Assembly: GCA_947496465.1 (NCBI GenBank)
Contig: CANMCX010000005.1
Span: forward strand, 124,001-188,000
Reading direction: 5' to 3'
Source of the DNA: Marinifilum_A sediminis
Lineage (GTDB): Bacteria; Bacteroidota; Bacteroidia; Bacteroidales; Marinifilaceae
DNA: 64,000 bases
Shown here: positions 8,965-17,552 of the stretch, piece after piece
Layout: each line of letters starts with the position of its first letter
Position numbering within the stretch: position 1 is the first letter of the stretch
Made by a program: the position numbers and the translations under genes
Notes under the pieces: generated by a model
Database searches by the model: none
Told to the model about the DNA's origin: nothing
What the model saw: only the letters and a program-made list of their open reading frames with translations

Positions 8965-11900
8965 TTAGAAATTCAAATTTACTGAAAAAGTATAAGTACG
9001 AGCCATTGGCAATGAAATTCCTCCTGACTGAAAATATTCAGGATCAATACCATTCAATTTACTATCAGAATATAGTAACGCTAAATTATAAGCCTGAAAT
9101 TTAACATTTGCTGAGTTAATAAATGTGTTTCTAAGCCACTGCTGAGGAAGTCTAAAGTCAACATTTACATTTTTCAAACGAATAAATCCACCATCAGCAA
9201 CTCTCACATCACTTTTGTTATACAATTGATATGGGTTTAAGCCAGCATCATTTAATTGGTCAGATAATTGTCTGCTCAGAATAGCTGGAATATTTGTTAT
9301 GGTCTCATCTCCTGAATTTTTCCATCTATTCCTTAATCCTGCCGGTAAACTTGAGTGATCATTATATCTACTACTATAAGCATCCTCTAATCTAATTTTA
9401 TTTCCGTAGCGATAATGAATTCCTATTGATAAGGAGAGGTTTCCATAATTAAAAGTGTTTCTTAAACCTCCAAAACCTCTTGGAGATGTTGGACCTTCGT
9501 ATTTAATGTATTTTAATATATCTAATCTTTTCTGAAGGTTTATTTTTTGAATTAATTCACCATTAGGTCCATAAAATTGCGGAACTCCATTACCATCAAG
9601 CCCAGCAAAAGGAATGGAAAACAAACTCCCTGCGGAATATCCTTTTAGGTTAGTTCCTAAAGCTTGAACCGCATCGGCAATTCTAGGTTCATCAGCATAC
9701 TTTGTAATTTTATCTTTATTATAACTAAACGTAAAATTTGTATGCCAGGAAAACTTACCTGCATTAATATTTACAGAATTTAAAGTTGCTTCAAAACCAT
9801 TTATCCTCATTTCTCCAATATTGCCATATTTTTGACTGATTCCTCCGACACCACTAGTAGTAACAAAGCCCAAAAGGTCCTTAGAGTATCTTCTATAATA
9901 TTCAAAATCAGCAAATAATCTATTATCAAACAAGCCTAATTCTATTCCTAAGTTAAGTTCGTATAACTTTTCCCATGTAAGATCGTTATTAGCTAAACTC
10001 TCAATGTAAAGTACTGTTTCACGATCATCAGCCGTTGGTCTTGGCGGTTCAATTCCTCTTAAAACCATAGCGGTACTTGCTCCGGCACCATTATCACCAG
10101 ATAATCCGTAGGTAGCTTTAATTTTTAGTAAATCAATAAATTGAAACTTTTCCATAAATTTTTCGCCATGTAGATTCCAGGCGGCGCTAACATTCCAGGT
10201 AGGCAAGTATCTGGATTTTACTAATTTACCCTGTCGATTATCGCCATCATAACGAAATGTAGTATTCAGAATGTATTTTCCTTCATACGAATATGCACCG
10301 CTAATAAAAGCTCCAAAAAATCTATATCTATTATCCGTTTTATAAAAATAATTCAAATTTCTAGACTCTAAATAACGCAAAAAATTAGGGTCACTAACAA
10401 CTATACCTCCCTTTTCATATAGATATCCCCATCCTTCATTATAATTTTCCGATCGATCTGTATATCTCACCTCTTGCCCAACCAAAAGATTGATTATGTG
10501 TTGATTATAAACAGGTTTCCATTCTATGATATTTCTCATAAAATAGCTAGTCAAACTATTTTTAGTCGTATTAAAGAATCCACCTTGTGGTAATACTGTA
10601 TAAGGATCTTTCTCAGGTGATTTTGGGTCATCAAACAGGTATACATTATTATTTACAAAAAGAGGATTATCGGCACGATAAGCTTCAGCTTGATTAGATG
10701 TTTCATGAATTTTTTGTTCTCTTAAGGTGTTCACCCATCTCCCTTGAAACTTGGAAGTAATTTTTAGTTCTGAAGTTATATCATATTTTAAATCTCCTTG
10801 AAATAAAAGATCTTTAACATCAATATTTACATAGTTATGATTTAATTCATATAGTATATTAAATGGTGCATAATCGCTTCTAAAATATTCTAAGCTTCCA
10901 TCATCATTATAAGGACGAATACTCCTACTTGTGTAGATCGCATAATTGAAAGGGTTGATATCAAAATTACGTTCATAAATTCCAGTAATTGGTTCAAATT
11001 TTCTATCCTTAGAGCCTGGTAGCCTTTGATCTCTAATATTTCCAGACAATTGAAAACCTAGCTTAAACCTTTCTGATAAATCAAACTCACCTTTTAGTGA
11101 TGCGGTGTAATTCATTACATTATCCGAAACGGTTTGACCATTATCATTATAGAAACCTATTGAAGTATAAAATCGTGAATAATCTGATCCACTGGTGATA
11201 CTCAACGAATGCTGCTGAGATATGGAATTTCGAAACAAAACATCAAACCAATCTGTATTAGAATTCGCATATTTAGAAAGGTATTCATAATTCAAGCCTC
11301 CATCTGTCCCCCAATTCAATTCATTATTCGAAATTAAATAAAACATTTTACTCAATGCTCCATGATGAGAAGCACTTGCAGCTGTAGAAATATCAATCCA
11401 ATCTTTTTCGTATAGCTCTTCATAAACGCGCATTTCCTCATCCGATTTAAGTATATCAAATTGAGAATAGCTCGGCTTTTTCTTAATGCTTAAACTACTA
11501 AAATATGAAACACTGGGTCTACCTGCTTTTCCTTTCTTTGTAGTAATAACCACAACCCCATTCATTGCTCTGGCTCCATAAAGCGCAGTAGCCGAGGCAT
11601 CTTTTAGTATCTGGTAAGATTCTATATCGTTAGGATTTAATCCGGCTAATCCTGAACTTAAAACTGTGGAAAGGTTACCTGAAGTAAGAGCATCATTAGT
11701 TAGCTCTACAATATCTTCGAGAACTACTCCATCAACTACCCAAAGGGGTTTATTACTTCCATTTACTGATGCACTTCCTCTAATGCGAACTACAGGAGCT
11801 GTTCCAAAAGTTCCAGATATATTATCTACCTGAACTCCTGCAACCTGAGCCTGTAAATATCTGCTGACATTAGGCAGACCTTTTAGTTCTATATTTTTAT

Positions 11901-12582
11901 GAATGAGTTTAGAAGCTGAGCCTGTAAACAATCTTCTGTCAATTTTCTGAAAACCTGTTGTTACAACAACTTCCTGTAGTTTTTCATCCGAAAGTTCCAG
12001 AACCACATTTAATTTTTGCTTTTTATCAGCACAGACTTCTTTGGTTTTCAATCCAATAAATGAAAACACCAAATATACATTGGAAGTATCCTGATAACTT
12101 ATAAAATAGTTACCATTAATATCTGACGAAGTTCCGAAATTTGTTCCTTTAACCAGAACAGAAACTCCAGGCAATCCAACACCATTGCTATCAGTAATGT
12201 TACCTTTAAGGTTTTTAAAATTTTGAATGGAATTTAAATCGGATTTTGATGGATTTTGGATAGGTTTAATAATAATAAGATGCCCTCTTATTTCATAAGT
12301 TAACTTATTAATTATAAGGCACTCATTTAAAATTTCCTTAATACTTTTAGGAGCTCCATTAAGATATAAACCCTTAACGTTTTTTATATCATCAACATTG
12401 TAAAGAAAAGTATAATTCGTTTTCTTTTTTATCTCAGTTAACACCTCAATCAATGTTGCCCCTTGTATGTTTAACTCCAGCTTCTCTTCCTGCGGCAGGG
12501 CATTTAAATCCTGATTGACAAAACACAATAACAGGGAAAAAAATAAGAGTTTATTTGCAAAAAACTCTTTTCTTTTGGGCAT
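8965..12582 (-). CDS. SusC/RagA family TonB-linked outer membrane transporter with STN domain
   Basis: This 1205-residue protein has a signal peptide (about 1-28), then an STN domain (about 33-110). A carboxypeptidase-regulatory-like domain starting 'LKGNITDSNGVGLPG' follows (about 123-205), then a plug ending in 'ARAMNGVVVITTKKGKAG' and a long beta-barrel that closes with an aromatic residue (FSVNLNF). The N-terminal STN extension marks a transducing receptor that signals to a FecR-type anti-sigma factor, and such a gene lies directly upstream. Partner SusD follows. The nutrient is unknown; the co-encoded metallopeptidase hints at peptides or glycoproteins. Confidence 0.94.
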   Translation of the reverse strand: MPKRKEFFANKLLFFSLLLCFVNQDLNALPQEEKLELNIQGATLIEVLTEIKKKTNYTFLYNVDDIKNVKGLYLNGAPKSIKEILNECLIINKLTYEIRGHLIIIKPIQNPSKSDLNSIQNFKNLKGNITDSNGVGLPGVSVLVKGTNFGTSSDINGNYFISYQDTSNVYLVFSFIGLKTKEVCADKKQKLNVVLELSDEKLQEVVVTTGFQKIDRRLFTGSASKLIHKNIELKGLPNVSRYLQAQVAGVQVDNISGTFGTAPVVRIRGSASVNGSNKPLWVVDGVVLEDIVELTNDALTSGNLSTVLSSGLAGLNPNDIESYQILKDASATALYGARAMNGVVVITTKKGKAGRPSVSYFSSLSIKKKPSYSQFDILKSDEEMRVYEELYEKDWIDISTAASASHHGALSKMFYLISNNELNWGTDGGLNYEYLSKYANSNTDWFDVLFRNSISQQHSLSITSGSDYSRFYTSIGFYNDNGQTVSDNVMNYTASLKGEFDLSERFKLGFQLSGNIRDQRLPGSKDRKFEPITGIYERNFDINPFNYAIYTSRSIRPYNDDGSLEYFRSDYAPFNILYELNHNYVNIDVKDLLFQGDLKYDITSELKITSKFQGRWVNTLREQKIHETSNQAEAYRADNPLFVNNNVYLFDDPKSPEKDPYTVLPQGGFFNTTKNSLTSYFMRNIIEWKPVYNQHIINLLVGQEVRYTDRSENYNEGWGYLYEKGGIVVSDPNFLRYLESRNLNYFYKTDNRYRFFGAFISGAYSYEGKYILNTTFRYDGDNRQGKLVKSRYLPTWNVSAAWNLHGEKFMEKFQFIDLLKIKATYGLSGDNGAGASTAMVLRGIEPPRPTADDRETVLYIESLANNDLTWEKLYELNLGIELGLFDNRLFADFEYYRRYSKDLLGFVTTSGVGGISQKYGNIGEMRINGFEATLNSVNINAGKFSWHTNFTFSYNKDKITKYADEPRIADAVQALGTNLKGYSAGSLFSIPFAGLDGNGVPQFYGPNGELIQKINLQKRLDILKYIKYEGPTSPRGFGGLRNTFNYGNLSLSIGIHYRYGNKIRLEDAYSSRYNDHSSLPAGLRNRWKNSGDETITNIPAILSRQLSDQLNDAGLNPYQLYNKSDVRVADGGFIRLKNVNVDFRLPQQWLRNTFINSANVKFQAYNLALLYSDSKLNGIDPEYFQSGGISLPMARTYTFSVNLNF

Positions 12583-12608
12583 AAAAGACTATTTCCGATT
12601 TTTTTTCA

Positions 12609-12708
12609 TAATTTTGGGTGTGATTTGGTTAGTATTACATTTTTGTAACGACGAAAATGTGTATTGGCTTTGTCCGGGGTTTGTGGCAGCAAATCCCGGT
12701 TTTTTTTT
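12609..12708 (+). ncRNA. Candidate antisense RNA opposite the susC leader (about 87 nt)
   Basis: On the plus strand, where no protein gene is near, TAATTTTG (12609-12616) is a perfect -7 box. From about 12622 the strand runs to a canonical terminator: stem CCGGGGTTTG/CAAATCCCGG (12674-12699) with a 6-base loop and nine T residues (12700-12708). The product would be fully antisense to the susC 5' leader. Cis-antisense RNAs in this position are known to repress SusC genes in Bacteroides (DonS type). No good -33 box lies at the normal spacing. The terminator is certain by eye; the RNA is inferred. Confidence 0.5.
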
Positions 12709-13888
12709 ATATTTTATCAACTATTAAGTCTCTATTCTTAATGGTAAATTTTACTTTCTGTGTTAATTCTATTAATTCCAATATTTCATCAAGATCCTGA
12801 TATTTATCTAAATCTCCCGTAAACCTTAACGATTTAAGTGATTCATCTGTAAACTTAACATCTACATCATACCATCTCGATAATCGTGTCATTATACTAT
12901 CTAGAGATTCATTGTCAAACACAAACTTTCCATTCACCCAAGCTGTGTAAACTTGAGCATTTACCGTTTTCTTTTCAAATGTTCCTTTAGAATTGCTCAA
13001 AAGAATTTGTTCATTTGGTAAAAGTTGTTGATTAATGCCTAAAGATTCATCACTTACTTCAACTTTTCCCTCTACTAAAGTAGTAACAAAATCGCTTACA
13101 TCTGTATAGGCATTTACATTAAATGAAGTTCCTAGAACTTTTACTTGAGTACCATTAACATCAACAACAAATGGATGACTCAAATTCTTAGCTACTTGAA
13201 AATAACCTTCTCCCTCTAACTCAACATTTCTTATTTTTGCTCCAAAATTGGCTGGATATCTTAATTTGGAATTCGCATTTAACCAAACCTGTGTCCCATC
13301 CATTAGTGTTAACTTATATTCTCCTCCTTTAGGAATGATAATCGTATTATAAGTTAATTCTCCATCAGTATTATAAGCTCTTGAACTTTCATATACCAAT
13401 CCAAATTGAGTGTTAGATATATCAACACCATCTTCTTTAAGCAAGATTTCCTCGTTAAGTTGATATTCCTTACCATTTCCTAAGATAAGTACTGCCTGAT
13501 ATTTACCAGGAACTATACTATCCGGAGTATTTAGAAAACTTTCCTCCTTTAAGTGGGAGAAGAAAAATGTAGTTCCCAAAGCTAATATCAATACAGCAGC
13601 AATGGCAGCTAAGTTAATTTGCAGTTTTCTGGTTTTTCTCTTATTTATCTTAGATTGAATTTTATCCCAAACATCCTCTTTATTCGTATTTTCTAATTTT
13701 GATTTACGAATAGAAAATTGCTTCTCTGGACTTTTAGAAAGTTCATAAAAAAGATTCTCATTCTCCACTTTCTCCTTCTTCCATTCCTCCAGGTATAGTT
13801 CCTCCTCTTTCGTTAAAAAACCTTCCAGTTTTTTAACGATTAATTCAGCCATTTTAAACCCCGAATGCAAATCTTTCTTCATATTCAT
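12707..13888 (-). CDS. FecR-family anti-sigma factor
   Basis: The 393-residue protein has a cytoplasmic N-terminal part and one membrane helix at about 91-111. A periplasmic FecR domain follows (about 185-280, with 'IPKGGEYKLTLMDGTQVWLN' and 'VLGTSFNVNAY'), then a C-terminal DUF4974/STN-like domain (about 315-390). It should hold the adjacent ECF sigma factor inactive until the SusC STN domain signals. It lies 91 bp after the sigma gene. Its stop codon overlaps the T run of the terminator on the opposite strand. Confidence 0.93.
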   Translation of the reverse strand: MNMKKDLHSGFKMAELIVKKLEGFLTKEEELYLEEWKKEKVENENLFYELSKSPEKQFSIRKSKLENTNKEDVWDKIQSKINKRKTRKLQINLAAIAAVLILALGTTFFFSHLKEESFLNTPDSIVPGKYQAVLILGNGKEYQLNEEILLKEDGVDISNTQFGLVYESSRAYNTDGELTYNTIIIPKGGEYKLTLMDGTQVWLNANSKLRYPANFGAKIRNVELEGEGYFQVAKNLSHPFVVDVNGTQVKVLGTSFNVNAYTDVSDFVTTLVEGKVEVSDESLGINQQLLPNEQILLSNSKGTFEKKTVNAQVYTAWVNGKFVFDNESLDSIMTRLSRWYDVDVKFTDESLKSLRFTGDLDKYQDLDEILELIELTQKVKFTIKNRDLIVDKI

Positions 13889-13979
13889 CTTCTACTTAGA
13901 TATTACAATAACAGTTCAAATTAATAAATGGGTGACAAGAAATAATAAATTTTATTATCTAATAGTGATGATCATCTAT

Positions 13980-14534
13980 TTAAAGAAAATAAAGCATTGT
14001 AAATAAGTCTTTTAAGTTCTCTTTTAAAAATTTACTGGCTCTTTGTTTTTGAGTTTTTACTGTATTTATCGAAATACTTAAATCCTCTGCGATTTCAGCA
14101 TTTTTCAACCCTTTTAAACTTAGTAAATAAATTAAACGTGCTGACTCTGGAAGTTTTTGAAGTGTCTCTGAAATTATCCTATTAACCTCTTCTTCAATTA
14201 CATTATTTAGAAAATAGTCATGACTCAAAATATCTTTATCCGCTTGACTTTCATATTTTCGTGTAACTTTTTGATGATCTAAATAATTAATACAAGCATT
14301 TCTAACAGATTTGTATAGAAAAGCTTTTAGAGCAGCTTCGTGATAAAAAGAAGTTCTTTTTTCCCACACTTTTATAAAACTCTCTTGTACTAAATCTTCC
14401 ACTGCATCCTGATTTGGAATAAACTTTAATCCAAATAAATATAAAGCATTATAATATTTATCATATAAATTCTTGAAGGCAGATTGATTTCCACTTCGGA
14501 ATTTATTGATCGCTATGTCAGCAATTGTGGTCAT
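13980..14534 (-). CDS. ECF RNA polymerase sigma factor (FecI/RpoE-like)
   Basis: At 184 residues it has sigma region 2 (about 10-85, with 'DLVQESFIKVWEKR') and region 4 (about 125-180). The region 4 helix-turn-helix reads 'LKNAEIAEDLSISINTVKTQ'. It heads the sigma-FecR-SusC-SusD locus and probably directs transcription of susC. Its own promoter looks like a housekeeping one. Confidence 0.93.
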   Translation of the reverse strand: MTTIADIAINKFRSGNQSAFKNLYDKYYNALYLFGLKFIPNQDAVEDLVQESFIKVWEKRTSFYHEAALKAFLYKSVRNACINYLDHQKVTRKYESQADKDILSHDYFLNNVIEEEVNRIISETLQKLPESARLIYLLSLKGLKNAEIAEDLSISINTVKTQKQRASKFLKENLKDLFTMLYFL

Positions 14535-14558
14535 TGAGTTAATAGGTTAATGGTCAGA

Positions 14559-14588
14559 CAATATTATAAAATAATTTTTGAAATGCAA
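14559..14588 (-). promoter_or_regulatory. Promoter of the ECF sigma gene
   Basis: On the minus strand TTG (14586-14588) is followed after 19 bases by TAATATTG (14559-14566), one base from the TAnnTTTG consensus. The leader to the ATG would be about 20 bases. Confidence 0.5.
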
Positions 14589-14679
14589 TTAAAGACCACT
14601 TGTAAATATTAATATAGTTTAAACAACATATATCACTAACAACCTTATAAGCAGGATTATCTCTTTGTAATTTGATCAT

Positions 14680-14706
14680 AAAAAAAGGGTGCCATATAGG
14701 CACCCT
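14680..14706 (-). terminator. Terminator of the C1 peptidase gene
   Basis: Perfect 8-bp stem AGGGTGCC/GGCACCCT with a 5-base loop, followed on the minus strand by a U run (A tract 14680-14686). Confidence 0.85.
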
Positions 14707-14726
14707 AAAATTGATTAAGTCAATAA

Positions 14727-15908
14727 TTACAGACCTAGTTTCTTTTTAATGTTTTTAGGTATAGCATCTTTGTGTACCATAATAGCAACAGTTTTCAGTT
14801 TTACATATGCTTCACTCATGTTTAAGTATCCACCAAATTTATTACTATCGTCAGCCCAAGAGTTTTTTGTTTTATAGTATACAATTCCGTTCTGATCCTT
14901 TACGATACCCGTTAAATGCATTAAATGATCATCTGTAGTTTGAAAATTATTAAAAGTTTTTTGTCGAAGATCCTGATCAACCGTAGGTTCCAATTGTTTA
15001 GCCGGAGTTTTCTCAGTTTTATTTTCAACACCGTCTTCCCACTTTGCAATTTCAGAATTACTCATATCCGTTTCCTTCATAGCAGGTAATACTGCATATC
15101 CCTTACGGTGAGAAAATCCTTTTTCACTAACATCTCCATCCCAACATACCGAAAATCCGTTATTCAGAGCATTATTCATCACTTCCATTAACTCATCAAT
15201 AGGCAAGTTGTAATACAAGTCGTCTGACCAATTATCAGGAATTTCCAAATTCATTTTTCCATAATATGGATGGTGATTATATGATGTTAATTCTACATAA
15301 TCATCAGGATTAAATCCCATTTCTTCAGAAAATGATTGAGGAGTATATTCTTTCCCAACATAAGTGAATTTTTCAGTAAGTTTTCCCATATAAGTATCCA
15401 AAACACCACCAACAGATTCAAACCAAACTGGAGTAATTTTTTTATTCGGATTCTTAACAATTTCATCCATCATAGCTTTGGTAGATTTTACCATTTCTCT
15501 ATGAATATGAAAATCGCTTCCATATTTATTTCCTTGATAAATACTCTCTGGTACAAATCCATGTGTCTTTACAACATTTAAAACATCATGGGCTTGTCCG
15601 CCCTCGCTATAGTTCCCCTTACCATGTAATCTAAAATAACGTTTTGCTTTTTGCGAATAAGCTTCGCGCACAATATACATCTCAGATAAATCAAGTTCTG
15701 GAGCACCCATGCGCAATAATTCTGTTTCTATATAAGACATTGTTGCAAAAGCCCAACAAGTTCCTGTACTTTGCTGATTTTTAACCGATGTTGTTTTAAC
15801 CTCAGTAACTGTTGTAAATTTTTTCTCCTCAACAGATTTCTCTTGTGCTTGAGTATATGAAAATCCCCATAAGGATAGACACATACTTGTAATGATAATT
15901 TTTTTCAT
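14727..15908 (-). CDS. C1B (bleomycin hydrolase/aminopeptidase C-like) cysteine peptidase, secreted
   Basis: A 393-residue papain-fold peptidase with the catalytic triad Cys51 (TGTCWAF), His331 (DHLMHLTG) and Asn349 (TKNSW). The Gln of the oxyanion hole precedes Cys51 (KNQQSTGTC). The wide spacing between Cys and His matches the C1B group of bleomycin hydrolase and PepC. Unlike cytoplasmic PepC it begins with a signal peptide (MKKIIITSMCLSLWGFSYTQA), so it acts in the periplasm or outside. It follows the YjbR-like gene after 23 bp. Confidence 0.88.
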   Translation of the reverse strand: MKKIIITSMCLSLWGFSYTQAQEKSVEEKKFTTVTEVKTTSVKNQQSTGTCWAFATMSYIETELLRMGAPELDLSEMYIVREAYSQKAKRYFRLHGKGNYSEGGQAHDVLNVVKTHGFVPESIYQGNKYGSDFHIHREMVKSTKAMMDEIVKNPNKKITPVWFESVGGVLDTYMGKLTEKFTYVGKEYTPQSFSEEMGFNPDDYVELTSYNHHPYYGKMNLEIPDNWSDDLYYNLPIDELMEVMNNALNNGFSVCWDGDVSEKGFSHRKGYAVLPAMKETDMSNSEIAKWEDGVENKTEKTPAKQLEPTVDQDLRQKTFNNFQTTDDHLMHLTGIVKDQNGIVYYKTKNSWADDSNKFGGYLNMSEAYVKLKTVAIMVHKDAIPKNIKKKLGL

Positions 15909-15931
15909 GAATTTTTATTAAAGGTTGTTGT

Positions 15932-16285
15932 TTAATTATCTTGAAGTTCCTTTTGTTTCTTTTTTGGCATTTTCTGAACTACTAAAGCATATGATTTATC
16001 AATCCATTCAATTAAAAGTGTATCCGTAATACTACCATCTACAATTACCGTGTTCCAATATTTCTTATTCATATGATATCCGGGTAATACCGATGAATAC
16101 CTCTCTCTTAATTCTATTATAGATTCAGGATCTGATTTTACATTTATCCAAAGTTCTCCTGTAATATTGGTCAATAAAAACATCTTATCCAATACTTTAA
16201 AAACAAGTGTTTCTTCATCAAAGGGAAATCCTTCTGTAACTGCTTTCTTAGATAGACAATATAATCTCAACTCTTCAATGTTCAT
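15932..16285 (-). CDS. MmcQ/YjbR family protein
   Basis: About 117 residues with the family's start 'MNIEELRLYCLSKKAVTEGFPFDEETLVFKV' and the later 'MNKKYWNTVIVDGSI' segment. YjbR proteins are small DNA-binding-like (CyaY-fold) proteins with no settled function. A longer frame begins at 16315. A -7 box at 16326-16333 would put that ATG at or before the transcription start, and relatives begin with MNIEEL, so I prefer 16285. Confidence 0.85.
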   Translation of the reverse strand: MNIEELRLYCLSKKAVTEGFPFDEETLVFKVLDKMFLLTNITGELWINVKSDPESIIELRERYSSVLPGYHMNKKYWNTVIVDGSITDTLLIEWIDKSYALVVQKMPKKKQKELQDN

Positions 16286-16325
16286 AACCTCAACACTTTT
16301 AGATTTAGTTTTCAATCAAGACGAA

Positions 16326-16333
16326 CAAATATA
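16326..16333 (-). promoter_or_regulatory. -7 box of the yjbR-like/C1 peptidase unit
   Basis: TATATTTG on the minus strand is an exact consensus match. The predicted start near 16320 gives a leader of about 35 bases to the ATG at 16285. A weak TTTA occurs near the -33 position. Confidence 0.5.
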
Positions 16334-16543
16334 ATTAGTTTTACTGATTTCCTTAAACTATTAGTTCACTAGTGATTGATTTTCTCCACTAGCACCTCTA
16401 CTAATACGAATTCACATTGTATTAAAGGGCTATTTTTAGTTATGAAATCATTAAAAATGAACCTAAGAATGCATGTTTTTATGAGTAGCAATCCAAATTT
16501 TGACAAAATGACTTCATATGAACACCAAAAAAAGTTATTGTCC

Positions 16544-16599
16544 TATCAACATAAAAATGAGTTCACTTACATATGCCTAAATAGACTCTTATGTTGATA
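16544..16599. repeat. Long-range inverted repeat in the 462-bp gap 16316-16777
   Basis: TATCAACATAA (16544-16554) and TTATGTTGATA (16589-16599) are perfect 11-bp inverted copies 34 bases apart, with a further GAGT/ACTC pairing inside. No T run follows. The rest of the gap holds only a possible -7 box (TATATTTA, 16729-16736) for the response regulator. A 73-codon open frame across it shows no protein-like features. Confidence 0.4.
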
Positions 16600-16777
16600 T
16601 TTTCCATTCATCACTAAACACGCTCAAACTGAGCTGTAATCAACAAAACCATGCTTATTTATACTGAAATAGAAGCAGTTTTACCATTGAACTAAAAAAA
16701 TGATTTTTTTTTACTAACCTCAATTTCGTATATTTAATGAGCGGAAATTGCTTTATTTATAAACGTAGATTTCAATC

Positions 16778-17179
16778 ATGAATCAAATAAGCTATAGTCA
16801 AAAATACAATTGGAAGGATAAAAGAATTCTAATTGTTGAAGACGAAGAAATAAACAATATGTTTTTCGACGCTGCTTTAAGCAGAACCGAATCGGAGTTG
16901 TTATGGGCAAAAAACGGAAAGGAAGCTGTAGATATTATAGAAGTATCAGATGATGTTGATGTAATACTTATGGATATTCGTTTGCCAATTATGGATGGCT
17001 GTGAAGCTACTCGTAGAATCAAAAAGAATCACAAGGAGATTCCTATAATCGCTCAAACTGCATATGCTCTTGAAGGAGATCGTGAACGAATTTTAGATGC
17101 TGGTTGCGATGATTATCTGGCTAAGCCTATTCGTTTCGAAGAATTACTTTCCACTATCGACAAATATCTTGCCGATTAA
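16778..17179 (+). CDS. Stand-alone response regulator receiver
   Basis: 133 residues forming a single CheY-like receiver with no output domain. Phospho-acceptor Asp66 (LMDIRLP), acidic pair Glu21/Asp22, Thr94 and Lys116 (AKPIRF) are all present, and the sequence is closest to receivers of hybrid histidine kinases. Probably a phosphotransfer or protein-protein signalling partner; no kinase is nearby. Its stop overlaps the convergent yraN stop by 4 bp. Confidence 0.9.
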   Translation: MNQISYSQKYNWKDKRILIVEDEEINNMFFDAALSRTESELLWAKNGKEAVDIIEVSDDVDVILMDIRLPIMDGCEATRRIKKNHKEIPIIAQTAYALEGDRERILDAGCDDYLAKPIRFEELLSTIDKYLAD

Positions 17180-17541
17180 TCCACTGGTGCTATAAAAGCA
17201 TCCTCGATGTGTTCAATCTTGAATTTATTTCCTTGCTTAATCACACTAATCACATCGAATCTTACTTCTTGTTTAATTTCTCTTAAATCTACATAATCTT
17301 GAGTTGCTCTAACCAGAAACTTAATTTTAGCTAACGTTACGGCATCAGCTGGGTGTTCAAAATAATCGGTCGATCGCGACTTTACTTCAACCACAACCAA
17401 ATATTCATCTTTTATTGCCACAATATCCAGCTCTTTCTTCTGGTAAATCCAGTTTCTATCTAATATCTGATAACCTTTCTCTAATAGAAATTTTGCAGCA
17501 ATATCTTCTCCTTGTTTTCCCAGTTCGTTGTGGTTAGCCAT
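17176..17541 (-). CDS. yraN: YraN/UPF0102 family endonuclease-like protein
   Basis: 121 residues with the family's 'NELGKQGEDIAAKFLLEKGYQILDRNW' start. The PD-(D/E)XK-like core 'ELDIVAIKDEYLVVVEVKSRS' contains Asp, Glu and Lys in nuclease spacing. The biological role is not established. It lies 11 bp after ldcA in the same operon. Confidence 0.9.
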   Translation of the reverse strand: MANHNELGKQGEDIAAKFLLEKGYQILDRNWIYQKKELDIVAIKDEYLVVVEVKSRSTDYFEHPADAVTLAKIKFLVRATQDYVDLREIKQEVRFDVISVIKQGNKFKIEHIEDAFIAPVD

Positions 17542-17552
17542 ACTTATTTCAT

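Noticed and set aside
12674..12708. Hairpin as a terminator for fecR
   Set aside because: The T run lies on the plus-strand side. On the minus strand, where fecR is transcribed, the hairpin is preceded by A residues and not followed by U residues.
12515..12727. 70-codon plus-strand frame opposite the susC start
   Set aside because: It lies across the susC signal peptide and runs through the antisense terminator; its product is an aromatic-rich run without family resemblance. The non-coding RNA reading explains the signals better.
16376..16597. 73-codon frame in the gap before the response regulator
   Set aside because: Composition is low-complexity (Ser/Thr/Asn then basic), there is no promoter or family match, and it contains the inverted repeat.
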